Positions 43,801-54,638 of a DNA stretch of 64,000 nucleotides are shown one piece after another. Origin of the DNA: Trichoderma breve (Eukaryota; Ascomycota; Sordariomycetes; Hypocreales; Hypocreaceae); the NCBI RefSeq assembly GCF_028502605.1, contig NC_079236.1, positions 2,728,001 to 2,792,000 of the forward strand, given 5' to 3'. The translations under genes and the position numbers were made by a program. Position 1 is the stretch's first letter. Each line of letters starts with the position of its first letter. The notes under the pieces were generated by a model. That model saw only the letters and a program-made list of their open reading frames with translations, had not been told where the DNA came from and searched no databases.

Positions 43801-46800
43801 CATTGCTGGTCTACTGTATTCTTTCGATTAAGTCATCTTAAGTCATCATTACTTTTTTGCTTTTCTTTCTCCTTTATTCCCGCAATTGCCCATCAGGGTA
43901 ATTCGGCAAGCTCGCCTATCATTCACCTTCATGGATAGTCGTGCTGATGGTTTCGCTGTGTGTTAATGGACGGACGGACTTGTTCACTTTGCTCACTCGG
44001 ACCCCTACCAACATGTACTAACTCATACTAGCACTTGTAACAAAGGGCGTCTTTTTTTTGCTGCTGCCGGGGCACGGCATGGTAAAGTGACATCCATTGA
44101 CAAGATTGACCGGGTATCTGTAATGGCCGTTCCTTGTTGCTCTTGATACAGCGCGCTGCACTGCACTTTTGGTTCCGTACTCTGGGTTAGGTAGTACCTA
44201 GGGTAGTTCATTTTGCTCCGTAACTCTGCAGCCAGCTAGTAACATTGTCCATGGCGCTTCTCTAAGCTTCTTGGCATTTGATTCCAGATTGTCAACTTTT
44301 TGCGAGGAAGAAACAGCAAAAAGCGCCGATGCGGGTAAACCTACTCACACACACCGAAAAAAAGAAAACTAGTGAAAGAGACATGATGAGAGAGATACAG
44401 CGATTCGATAGAAGCAACGGCAACTCTCGTACAGTGCATATGTGTTATGTGCATGTGCGTTGCGCATGTGCGTGTGTGTCTCGTTCTCGTTTGGCCGCAG
44501 CCGATATTGAAAACCACAACCATTGGATCCTGGGCTCTGCTATATGCAGCCCACAGAGAGCAGTAGTCGGACAGCTGGTGTTGCGTGAATGGCTGGTCAA
44601 CGCCGCCGCGGCACAACAAGTCACACGGGACAAGATTAACATTAAACACGTAGACAGACACCAATTGAGACGAGCGTCGCATTGAGTGGTTGCGAGAGGA
44701 GTTGACGCACGCCGATTTGCAAACATTCGAAACCCCTCAAAGACACACAGTACGAATGGCTACAAAAGACCCTGTCTCTATGTTTCATAAAAAAAAGAGG
44801 GGGATGGTAGTACCTCTTCTCTTGGTGAGTTGCGAATGAGTTTCTCTTTGGTTTATGTCTGCTTGTTTTCCTGTGTAACGTGTTTTTTCTCCCACTTTCT
44901 CTAATCTCATCACTCGAAACGCAAGCTCCTATTGCTGGCATCCTTGTTTGGGAATTTTTCCCGATATAAACTCACACCTGGCATGTCAATGCGGCCGCTC
45001 GGCCAAGTTCGTGTCGTTTTAAAGCGGAGATATAATAACAAATAAAGACAAAATAATGCTCACTTTTATTGATTGGCATGGTTGACCATTGACCCGGCTA
45101 GCTCGCCAAGATATGTCACAAACTCAAAGGCCGTCAGAAAAATAAAATTGGGTTAAATAGTATGGTCTTCTTTTCTGATCCGTTGTGCCCTTGAAACGGC
45201 CGTTGGTCTCCCCCCCCAAAAGGCCGCCATAATCTTGCTTACGGGAGCAACGAGGTTGATGATATGAGATTTTGTTGACGGGATAGACATATTTCCGCAT
45301 AGCCCCGTTCCAATTCGTCGGCTTTTTTAATCCCTTCATCGCCTATCTTTTTCTCTTTTTGCTGTCTGACAGTATCTATCGGTCTTTTTGTTGTGGAATC
45401 AAGAATACAGTCTAACCACACAACCGGATCTCCTATTCCCGTTGCCTTTTGCGTCCATCATGGGAGTAGCGTGCGAGATAGTACTAGGCAGATGACAGTA
45501 ATATCACATCTCGGTTACTCCATTTTACTACCCATAAAGGTTCTCAGCAACTAATTCTCTCGCCATCTTGTCTAATACAATATTACCTATCCTCCGGCCT
45601 TTTCGGATTAATCATCGGCTTTCTCAATTGTCTCATGCTACGTATCACGGATCTGCGCATGTAACTTCGTAAAAAACCATAACCCCGAACATTTTGCGAA
45701 ACCATCAAAACCCGACCCCGTAAAACATCCTCCCCTTGAACAATCCAGAAAACGCCGTCCAATTAACCCCCCCGAGCCTTTTCAACAGCAACTAGTATCG
45801 CTTTTTGCTTTCAAGTGTCAGCGGTCCCCCAAATCAAGTAAGTGTTTCGCCTTTTCTAAAGCCGAGTCAATCAGTGCATGCAGGGCCGCCAATCTGACGT
45901 GTGGATCTCTCCGCCTTTTCAATGGGATTTTTTTTCTCGTTCGTCTCACGCCCTTTTGTTTCCAGAGGGGAGGGGGGTGTGTGTAATCTGTACTTTTTTT
46001 TGTCTACTCTATATTCACCTACGGGGCTTTTGATCTAATTACATCGCAATTCCAGCTACAATCTCCCCTTCCCCGTTTGGGTAATTGCAAGGGGCGTGTG
46101 TGCGTTGATTGTCTTGTATGTGTCATCTGGATGTAATCATTAGCAGCGCTAGATAGAAACAGAGCCGGTTGAAAGTGCTACAGTAGAGTTATCGTAACTC
46201 GTATCTCTCTCGCACTTACTTCCTCTTTTAATTCCGACTGATTTGCCCAGGTTAGGCTTTTGCAACTGTTTCGGCGATAAAGGTGGACGTGCAGAATCAG
46301 CCTTAGACCGAGGTTGCGGTAAGTGCCGTTGGCCTCTCCCCAGTTGTCTTGTCGTATGAGATAATACGATAATACGCAAACTCGTCGCCTTTTATTGCCC
46401 AGTTTGGCAAATGCGGGATCCCTCTTGTCCATCCTAGAGTGCAAACAAAGCGATTGCGCCATAATCAACACTGTGCCCGCTTCCTTCAAGCAAAAGAATT
46501 AGGCTACCTAATAATAATACAACGTAAGTAATACTATTTACCGGATCCGGAATACGACTCGAACTGCCCTTGACCGTTTCATTGCTCTGTAAATAGCCCA
46601 TGACTCGCACTTTGTGGAACGCCATTTCGCGGCACTGATAGACTCATCCATGCGCAAATAGAACGAACACCCCTGTAATATATCCTACAGATTGCTCTCT
46701 TTGAATCATGGCAACTCACAGACGTGTACCATCCCCAGTGGCCCAACTCTCTCAACCCTCCCCACCCATAGCTCCGTTGCTTGTAAACATAGATTCATAA

Positions 46801-47022
46801 CTCCCGTCGCTTTCGTAGGAATGCTGTTGCGTTCCAGCGTGCCGTATCAAGAAAGCCCGAACCTCGGGACCGAGAGTTGAGTTGTCGCGGGACACAAAAC
46901 AATCACCGTGTATCATAGGAAGCAAATGGTCTCTTTTCCTCCGAAAAAATCATGTCGAGATCCGTAGTTGTGAAACTCCCACAACTCCCAATGTTCCGCC
47001 AACCGGATAATTAACCGTTTCA
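37848..47022. other. gene desert of about 9.2 kb
   Basis: No frame longer than about 136 codons, no family resemblance and no tRNA was found. The DNA is rich in simple tracts: purine runs at 38120-38180 and 38570-38650, a CCATAGC repeat at 40502-40542, GATA units at 40624-40640, a run of G's at 40987-40996, GT runs near 42019-42029 and 42051-42065, and many A or T runs. A possible short intron on the plus strand (GTAAGT at 45838 to GCAG at 45883) follows a pyrimidine-rich leader and could mark a non-coding transcript. The stretch lies upstream of the 37.8-kb promoter and downstream of SEN54, so it could be a long regulatory region. Confidence 0.5.
40502..40542. repeat. 7-bp tandem repeat (CCATAGC)n
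   Basis: CCATAGC is repeated nearly six times without error, ending at the GGTACC that follows. Confidence 0.95.
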
Positions 47023-48414
47023 TCACCGCCCTCCTCTTCCTCGGCCTCTCCCTCTTCCGCGGCCGCGACCACCGCCGCGACCGCCTTTCTTACCACCTCT
47101 TCCGCTGTTTCTATTATCGAATCTTTCAAACAGTTGTTCCTCTCCAAATGCGCCCTCTCCAAATCTCATAAAGTTGACTAATCCTCTGTCCACCACAGCC
47201 ACAAGCACGTTCCTATGCCCGTGCTTTAATCGCTGATACAGCCTCCCGGGATTTCCTCGCCATGCTTCTGGCGCAGGATCATACGGTGTCGATTCTAGCA
47301 ATGTCTCAATCTGTTCCAGTGTTGGAAGACATGAGTCGGCTGTGTCGGCCACGGCAATTCGGAAATCTGGGGGCGGAGGATTCTTCTTGGAGAACCCGCC
47401 CGCGCCCGGCTTCCATACGTGGAAGTGCACTCGGAAGGGGTCCTCTGGCTTGGATGGGCTCGGTGGTACAGGGAGAGGCTTGTGTCGAGGCACAAGGGCC
47501 AGTTGCTGGTATATAGGTCGATAGGACCGGTACAGTCCCGGCGCGACAAGCGGGCCAAATGGCTGCTGTCGATGTTTCCCATCCTGTCCCGTTTCCCATT
47601 TGACAAAGGAAAAGAGCCATTGCCATAGCGTCTGCGAAGGTTCCGTTGGCTCTGGTCTCGGTTGTTCAGGCGGCGCGCGGAGGATGTTAAATCCCGCCCG
47701 CTTCAGATGGGCGTAGACCTGGTACTTGGGCAGCGTTGTCTTGCCCTGCTCATCCTCGTAGCCGATAAAAAGCGAATATGCAGCTTCCAGACTCAGCGGT
47801 AGTCCAACGTCGTAATCGTCCGGACCAAAGCCAGGCCGAGGCGGTCCGCTAGTAGCGCTTCCCTTGGGCACGAGGGTTTCAAAGTCGGTATATGGCCACC
47901 ATAGGTCAATAGTGCCTCTCTCGACAAGATAGATGGCTTCTTCAGGAAGCAGCCATAGCCTTCCCACGCCAAGCTGATCTTTGCTCCCAGAGGCCACTCT
48001 TCCAATGTCCTTCATCCAGCCTCCCTTCTCGTGCTCCATAACCACCACGCGGTCCTTTAGCCACATGCCCTCGTAATCGAGCGCAACGTTTGTCTCGTCC
48101 ATCCAAAAATCTGGAAAACACCAGCCTCTAGCCCACGCATCGCCTTTATGTATCCTTGTGTAGCTCAAAACATCCTCCAGCGCCCTGCGACTCGATTCTA
48201 GCGCTCCGTCCTGAGCTCTGGTCCCGTGCGTTTCAAAGTCTTTCTCGCCCTTCCGGATCGTCTGGCTGGAGACGCCCTTTTTCGAAAATGCGGATGCAAA
48301 CAGCTTGTAGTCGGGCATGTCGTCCTCCAGAGTTTCCTCCACAGTCGGGGCACCTTCACTATCCACAGGAGCTGGGCCCGCTGCCAGCGGGCTATCGTCG
48401 TCGTCAAACGCCAT
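47023..48414 (-). CDS. SEN54: tRNA-splicing endonuclease subunit Sen54
   Basis: A single exon of 463 residues from the ATG at 48414 (ACAAGATGGC, MAFDDDDSPLAAG). The frame extends upstream to 48555 with a basic, unlikely extension, so the inner ATG is preferred. The Sen54 N-terminal domain is clear at about 105-205: ARGWCFPDFWMDETNVALDY, GGWMKDIGRVA and LWLLPEEAIYLVERGTIDLW. A C-terminal domain with YQVYAHLKRAGFNILR at about 265 precedes a Pro-rich stretch, and DPFRVHFHVWKP lies near 360. The last 25 residues are an Arg-Gly repeat tail (GRGRGRGRGG), unusual in this family and likely to bind RNA. Sen54 is a structural subunit that helps position the pre-tRNA in the Sen2/15/34/54 complex. Two tRNA genes with introns are in the same window. 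Confidence 0.93.
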   Translation of the reverse strand: MAFDDDDSPLAAGPAPVDSEGAPTVEETLEDDMPDYKLFASAFSKKGVSSQTIRKGEKDFETHGTRAQDGALESSRRALEDVLSYTRIHKGDAWARGWCFPDFWMDETNVALDYEGMWLKDRVVVMEHEKGGWMKDIGRVASGSKDQLGVGRLWLLPEEAIYLVERGTIDLWWPYTDFETLVPKGSATSGPPRPGFGPDDYDVGLPLSLEAAYSLFIGYEDEQGKTTLPKYQVYAHLKRAGFNILRAPPEQPRPEPTEPSQTLWQWLFSFVKWETGQDGKHRQQPFGPLVAPGLYRSYRPIYQQLALVPRHKPLPVPPSPSKPEDPFRVHFHVWKPGAGGFSKKNPPPPDFRIAVADTADSCLPTLEQIETLLESTPYDPAPEAWRGNPGRLYQRLKHGHRNVLVAVVDRGLVNFMRFGEGAFGEEQLFERFDNRNSGRGGKKGGRGGGRGRGRGRGRGRGGR

Positions 48415-49016
48415 CTTGTCTGTATGGGATGCACTGTCCAAGGAAGAGAGAAAGTATAGTCTCAGGTGCCGCCAAGTAGTCCGATGGCAGGTTGAGGCGC
48501 GACGGCGCAAACGAAATTCTGCGCTCTTTGCTGCGTTATGCCTGAGGCGCCGCAAAAAGAATCATCTGCTTGCCAAAGCCCTGCATGCGTAAATCTTGCT
48601 GCCAGAAACTAAAGCAAAAATAATCATGCCATCGCACTCTCAGTAAATGAAATGAATATCGGGATCGCGAAGAAAAGAAAAAACTTCAAAGGTTGTACAG
48701 ATTGGCTGTATCGCGATGCTCGGGTGGGGTTGGGATTTTCCCATGGATTCTCACCACCAAAAGTTTGTGTGAAAAACGTACCGTACTTGGTATTCTCTAC
48801 GTCAGACACGTGAGAAATGCTGGTCGGGTACGTACCTAGACTAACGTCGGTATCTGGTAGTTGAGGAAGGTGCACCTTCCAAGAAGTGTGCTTCCGATAA
48901 CGATTGGCCCGAAACGGGAATTCAGGGTCTTCACATGTCACTTTCACAGGTCACTTACACGATGCCTTCAACTCCTTGATATAAGAGAATAACGCCAATC
49001 CCTTCAACAATCAATA
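48415..49016. other. intergenic between SEN54 and tRNA-Leu
   Basis: Upstream flank of SEN54 and 5' flank of the tRNA gene. Nothing else recognised. Confidence 0.5.
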
Positions 49017-49111
49017 GCGAGTTTGGCCGAGTGGTTAAGGCGCTGTGTTTAGGACGTAATAACCGATCCGCAGTGGGCATGCCCGCGCAGGTTCGAACCC
49101 TGCAGCTCGCA
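49017..49111 (+). tRNA. tRNA-Leu(TAG) with 14-nt intron
   Basis: The acceptor GCGAGTT pairs with AGCTCGC (one T-G pair), and the A at 49111 is the discriminator. The D arm has GGCCGAGTGGTTAAGGC, typical of tRNA-Leu. The anticodon stem CTGTG/CGCAG encloses TTTAGG, then an intron at 49054-49067, then the last loop base C. The anticodon TAG is at 49050-49052. A long variable arm GGGC-AT-GCCC marks a class II tRNA. The T arm is GCAGG-TTCGAAC-CCTGC. Confidence 0.95.
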
Positions 49112-51184
49112 TTCGATATCTTTTTGTTTTTTCCCCTTCCCGTTTGGCCCGGTTGGGCGTTCATCACAGAGTCAGACTTGCCCTCATATGTCTCAATTGA
49201 CATGGAGAGTACATTTTTGCTTATGGAGAACTCAGAATCAGCGAAACCTAGCAGGTGCTGCGTGGTGCTGATGGAAAAGATGGCCCTTCAATTTGCGGGT
49301 GGTTTGGCGAGCCAGCCTTGCTCCATGACATAGTATGTCACAGTATCACATTTGAGCGGCGACCACACAAACAGAAGGCAAACGTAATTCACATGTAAAG
49401 GAATAACCAGAGCGTAATTTTATGCGGAGTAAGCGAGCTTCAGGCGTAACATTTTGTGGTCCAAAATTTCCAACTCTCTGGTTCCGCTCCCACCGCTTGA
49501 CTTAGTTCTTTCAAGTGGGTTGTAGGCTGCATGACTTGCCTCGACCAAGCCATACACACTGTAACATGATGCCTTCGGCATCATTGTCACCGTGTATAAG
49601 GATGCTTTAGAGCAGATACAGGGAAGTTGCAAGACGGTGCCCCAAATTTGGAGGGAGGGTGTCTTGAGCCACTCTCATAGAAAATCTGGGCTTCCTCGAA
49701 GGACACTCTCTTGGATTACCTCAATTGAAGAAACAAGACAAAACTCCATACGAGCATCTAATGAGAGAGCTACTAAAAAATCGCTAGATATGGTGAGAGA
49801 CCCCCGTCTAACCACATCCTCCCATGCCCAGATGCCCAGTTGGGAACGCCCTTGCGATAACTCCCTGAGGGGGAAGTCCACAGTGCTAAGGGAGATGAGA
49901 GTCCCCAAGCAAACAATCAAGGAGAGATGGACCCTTACGGAAAGAAAAAGTAAATCAGAAGACATACGAACGCAATGTCCATGACTTGGTCACTCTTGGC
50001 CATGGTGAGCCACAGAAATTGGATGAGGACTTAGGTAGCCCAAGTGACTCTAACGTTGATGGCCGTAACTAGGTGGAAGGGAGTCTTGGTAGGTACGAAA
50101 ATTCACGGACCCTCGTTGAATTTACGTAGGTTGTAAAAGGCAAGAATAATAAATACTTGAGGGGTGACCAGGTGGTGGGTGGTCAATCTGACGGAGTCTT
50201 CATCTCTACCCCTAGAGACCCCACAACGCATCTCTCGTGAATGGATTCAAGGTCTCCCTACGCCACACCGTAAGGTTCCGGAGCGAGATTGGCGCTTTGA
50301 AGTTATTGCAAATTACTCCCCTGTTGCCCAACTTGACTATCTTCGACGCAGAGACGTGATCTTTCCTCCCGGATGGAGTCACAATAGGGACCAGAACTTC
50401 CCATATTTTTGGTCTCTTAGTATCCCATCACAAGCCCGCCACTTGGAACTCCTTAGGTACTCTCTTTAGAGCCCGGTGATACCAACAGGATCAGCCTCAA
50501 AGATCGAAGGCGAGGGCATCTCCCTTGAGGATACCCGTGTGGCCACCCTTGAGGCCTTTTAATAAAGAATCTCAACTGGATGGCCTTGGTCCAACCGGAT
50601 GACCTTGATCCAACTTATTAAACCCCTTTAAAGTATCTGAACAGGTTATTGAAGGACCGTACCGTTGGTTACAGTAATAACCTCCTAACCCCCCGCCGCA
50701 GTAGCTGGACGCTCTACATCAAGACGATCATCAACTCAGGCACCTAATCCTCCCCTGGCGGATCGTCGATAATGGGATGGATGGGGACTCCATCTTCTCA
50801 ACGCCAAGGAGTAAGCCGAGACCCTCAACGTCCGATGGATCGTCAACACGTACCCAGACCACTCAGGGAGGCACCTAGTCAATTCGCTGTGGTTCCGAGG
50901 AGCACCGAACACATGGTGATAGCCAGCCATCGAGCAGCTGAACCCTTCCACTTGGGGCAATTGAAGGTTACTGTAAGGTACCAGGTTCATTGAGTACATG
51001 TATTACCACTACATTTGTGCCACGGAATACTGGGTAATAGTACATCTAAAGTGTCGAATACATGTCGGTAACGATCCCTTGCCCAGTACTCATAGGAAGT
51101 TAATAGTGCCCAGTGGTAAGAAACGAAACTTCTTTCTAGGTACATATGCCTTATACTTCTGCGACCAAAGTTTATCCCAGGCAC
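49112..51184. other. accessory stretch without an intact gene
   Basis: About 2 kb. An open frame at 50164-50469 without an ATG contains protein-like text (KVPERDWRFEVIANYSPVAQ, FPPGWSHNRDQNFPYFWSLS) and may be a gene fragment. The frame at 49592-49984 also lacks an ATG. No family recognised. The short TTCAATAACC/GGTTATTG-like elements near 50640-50690 were not interpretable. Confidence 0.35.
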
Positions 51185-51193
51185 CTATATATT
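51185..51193 (+). promoter_or_regulatory. TATA box of the orphan helical protein gene
   Basis: CTATATATT lies about 95 nt before the ATG at 51288, followed by a C/T-rich leader (CCCTCCCCGTTCTCGG and so on) typical of expressed fungal genes. Confidence 0.5.
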
Positions 51194-51287
51194 CTCGTCC
51201 CTCCCCGTTCTCGGTTTCGCTCCATCCTTCCTTCGTTTCCACACCGTCGTTTAGAATCTCCGCCTACGCCTACTTCACCTTTTCACA

Positions 51288-51761
51288 ATGAAAGACGATA
51301 TCAAGTATCAGCTCTCACAAGAAGAGCTTGATATTCTTGCCCTCACCCATTATGCGTTCATATATCGAGAAATGGGCGTTGAGTGCCAAGAATTTCGTGA
51401 GTTTATCCAGGACTTCCGAAAGGACATGCGGAATTTCCCTGAGAGGGTTCGCAGTAAGCTCGAGATACTTCGTGATAGGATCAAGGAGTTCCGTCGGACG
51501 ATCGGGCCATTCGGGCCATACCGTATGGATCTCTACGATTGTGGCCAGGAAGTCGGTTGTGATCTCCAGCCATACCGTCCTGCGATCTTAAACGAGTGCA
51601 AGACAATCTTTGGGGATATACAGATGCTCCGTAAGGACTACCCCGAGGAGTGCCAGGAAATCCTTTGGAATTACCAGGGTTTATATGACGATATCAAGGC
51701 ATTACATAAGGATGTCCAGGCATTTCGCAACCCTGACCCTAAGAGAGAAAACCTTGAGTAA
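51288..51761 (+). CDS. small orphan all-helical protein (157 aa)
   Basis: A single exon with ATG in a good context (TTCACAATGAAA), a TATA box and a pyrimidine leader. The product is highly charged and predicted to be almost wholly helical. Two related segments can be seen: FIQDFRKDMRNFPERVRSKL and, about 75 residues later, DIQMLRKDYPEECQEILWNY, sharing IQ--RKD---(F/Y)PE, each followed by a second helix (LRDRIKEFRR; LYDDIKALHKDV). Four Cys residues are spaced through the protein. There is no signal peptide or membrane segment. I do not recognise the family. The surrounding 49-52.5 kb lacks other intact genes and has gene fragments, so this may be a lineage-specific or transferred gene. Confidence 0.6.
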   Translation: MKDDIKYQLSQEELDILALTHYAFIYREMGVECQEFREFIQDFRKDMRNFPERVRSKLEILRDRIKEFRRTIGPFGPYRMDLYDCGQEVGCDLQPYRPAILNECKTIFGDIQMLRKDYPEECQEILWNYQGLYDDIKALHKDVQAFRNPDPKRENLE

Positions 51762-52044
51762 AAAAGGCACATCTGGTTTGTCTCCAAACCCCCTTGACAA
51801 GCAGAGATAAGAGAAGCTGACTACCTAGGTATAGGATGGAAAACCAACGCCCCAAAGTTTACAACGCCACTCTGCTACCTTTTATGTCTCGAGCTAAAGA
51901 TTGGCAAACCTATTTCAGGATTTCCCAAGTCGATGCCGTCTGGTCGAATCTTTGATGCAAAAAATCCTATCTTGAGTCACCATGTGGCTTTCTTTGGTCG
52001 TGGTTAATTTGTGGTGGCTTGGTTGCGCTGGATGGACGGACTAT

Positions 52045-52137
52045 TTTGAGGATGTCTTGTTTTTTTTTTTTTTGAGGCTGTCTTGTTGTTTTGAGAATGT
52101 CTTGTTGTTTTGAGAATATTTTGTTTTTTTGAGAATA
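52045..52137. repeat. about 21-bp tandem repeat, 4 units
   Basis: Units like TTGAGAATGTCTTGTTGTTT recur with T-runs of changing length, including one of about 15 T's at 52060. Confidence 0.8.
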
Positions 52138-52151
52138 TCACGCTCGGCCAA

Positions 52152-52454
52152 GACTTGGTGATCATAGACTTCAACGATTCTCCCATCACGCTGAATGAAG
52201 AGCTCTGGAGCCTAATTGAGGTTCTCCCGCGAGGAAGAGACCTCTATGATCGGACTCGCTTCGGATAGAAGGCCCCAGACCGAAAAAAGAAAGGGAACCT
52301 CGCCCTACAACTGGGCCTCGATCACAAGTGGGAAATGCGCTCTGAGGAGGAATGGGATGATGGCCCGACATTTTGTTCTTTAGAGGATGTCTTGTTCGAA
52401 GTATTTTCTATATCAATACATGACGTTATCCAGATGGAATTGAACAGTACCTAG
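52152..52454 (+). pseudogene. short gene fragment with one internal stop
   Basis: A 101-codon frame reads LVIIDFNDSPITLNEELWSL then IEVLPRGRDLYDRTRFG, TAG, KAPDRKKKGNLALQLGLDHK, and ends QMELNST and a stop. Composition is protein-like and the single stop could be a point mutation. Family unknown; no promoter seen. It may be a relic in the same accessory patch as the orphan helical protein. Confidence 0.35.
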
Positions 52455-52801
52455 TAGCAGACATGGCGTGAAATGGAATCATCAATAAGATCTGATACCA
52501 GCGACAGGTGGGCCAACGAAAGGCGCAGATCGCGAAATTCTATTGTGCAATATAATGAAAACATGAACCGCATATCTGTTTATGGCTTGAGGGTATTTTG
52601 TCTCCTCTCAGTAGGGAGAAGGAAAAGATCAGGTTGCTGAGGCGCCTTATGGGGAGACGTTCACAACGACTTAGTAGTCGAGACTCATTGTTATTTTTTT
52701 ATTCGGGAAAATATTTTATTTTTCTAAGCCCATATCCTATGTCTTGAAATGCCCTTTTTTACTTTTACTTTATTTCTCATCATCATACGTTAAAAACATG
52801 T

Positions 52802-54281
52802 TCAGTTTGCCTCAGCCTCAGCCTTGGCCTCTTCCTTTTCAGGCTCCTCATATCCCTCGACCTTCATATCCGCCAGACCCAGTTCCTCCTCTTCCTCCTC
52901 TGTCCTCGTGTATCTCTCCTTCTTGATCTTGGGGTCTGGTGCCGGGGGGTCAACCAGCGACTGGACGTAGCTGCTGGCAAAGGGATCCGTCAAGATGACG
53001 GTAAAGGGCTTGGTGCCGGCAATGGCGTTATCCAAGTTGGCGAAGAACTTGTCCCATTGGGACTTCTCGTCGGAGCGAAGGGAGTCGCCACCCTCGCCGG
53101 CCTCAAAAATTTGGCTGTGGAGGTCGTTGCGGACCTGCGTGAGGAGACCCTCAACGGTGGTGAAGCGGCCGCCCAGGGTGCCGGGGTTGACGTGCAGCTC
53201 GAGTTCGGGGCACTCGAGGCCGCAGGTCTCGCTCTTGAGGATATCACGGGCGAGATCGACCTCGCCGTCGACCTCGAGGATGATCTTCTCGCCGTACTCG
53301 GGAATCTCGCCGCCGGTCTTGACGTCGTTGGAGCGGTAACCGCATGCGTCGCACACAGTCGACATGAGCACGACTTGCTTGAAGTGGGGGATGTCGACCA
53401 TCTTCATGTGTGTTGTGCAAGAGTGCATGCAGCCGGGGCATGTGGCGGGGAAACTGTAAACCTCATTGGGGATGATCTCGCCATCCTCGGTGAGGCCTGG
53501 GTTGTTGAGTGTGGGGTCGGCGTTTGCGTCGCTGTCCGTGAGACCGAGAGCCTGGTTCTGCTCAGGAGTACGGGCATATTCGTGCTTCTCCCATTTGCCA
53601 ACACCGTCCTTGAGGTCGGGCGCAATGAAGGAGTTGCCGGCAGGGTCGTCGACGTAGACGCGGAAGGGGAATGAGTCTCCCGCCAGCATGGCCCTGCTCT
53701 TCTTGATGATATCTGCAACCTTGTCAAAGATTTCAGGAGCCTGCTCCTTGCGCGCCTCCTGTCCCATCTCCAAGTCGTCAACGACGCCTGTTAGCAGGCC
53801 CTCTACATTTGTCAGCTGGCCGCGGCCAGCAGGGATTTCGAGGTCGATCTCGATGAACTTGACAGTCGCGGTGTCAGATTTCACGACCTGACGAGAGAAG
53901 TCGGCGAGGGTGGTTAATCGCAGCTCGTAGTGCGTGCCCTTGGGCTGAATGGTTCCGGCCGGCTGGATCTCATTGTTCTGAAAGTTGCAGTGGTCGCAGG
54001 AGAAAGACATGATGACGACCTCGCGGAAGTAGGGGATCTGGGTAAGGAGGAGCCTTGTCATGCCCTAAAATCTTGGTTAGTATATGATCATGGCGTCTCG
54101 GGAGGGCTTGAAGAATATGGCGACTGACATTTTCGTGGCAGTTCATGCACAGCGACTCAATCTCGTCCACGGGCTTGATATCGTCCTCCTCAGTGGCAGC
54201 GCCATCTGTGCCAGTTGCCAGGCCCTGCGCCTGGTTTCCGATGGGCTCGAAGAAATTCTGCTTTTCGCTTTCGGCGGCCAT
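52802..54281 (-). CDS. ZPR1: ZPR1 zinc-finger protein
   Basis: Two exons on the minus strand, 54281-54129 and 54064-52802, joined over a 64-nt intron (AAT|GTCAGT to TTTTAG|GGC), give 471 residues. The protein has the two ZPR1 modules of the family. The first zinc finger has Cys at 45, 48, 74 and 77 (CMNC ... CDHC) and the second at 260, 263, 289 and 292 (CPGC ... CDAC). Each is followed by its beta-rich A/B domain, with the conserved VEGLLT and DDPAGNSF / TDPFASSYVQ blocks. The intron splits the first finger. In yeast and animals ZPR1 binds and helps fold eEF1A and moves between cytoplasm and nucleus. The C-terminus is acidic (EEPEKEEAKAEAEAN). Confidence 0.96.
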
Positions 54282-54638
54282 TTTGATTTGGGTATTGCGA
54301 AAACACAAAAATGAAGAATGGGGAAAGAGTAGGAAAAAAAGACGACTTAAAAAAAAATTGAGGTTGTCGCAAAAATACACCCTGCAGTGTTTTGGCTCGA
54401 CGGCGGGGTCTTAAATTTTTTGGAGGGGCAATTTTAACGGTCGCGGTTATGTCATACGGGCTGGCCTGCACTAGAACGTTCCCGATGCATCTGCCTGGCG
54501 CTGGCGCATGAAAATCAGGTGGTTCGTTTTCCACTGCTCTTCAACATTCAGCTCTGCGGTTATTCGAGATGAGAATTTTGTTGTCATGGTCGCCGGATAA
54601 AGATAGCTGACAAGGTAATTGATCGTTGATACCCCAAT

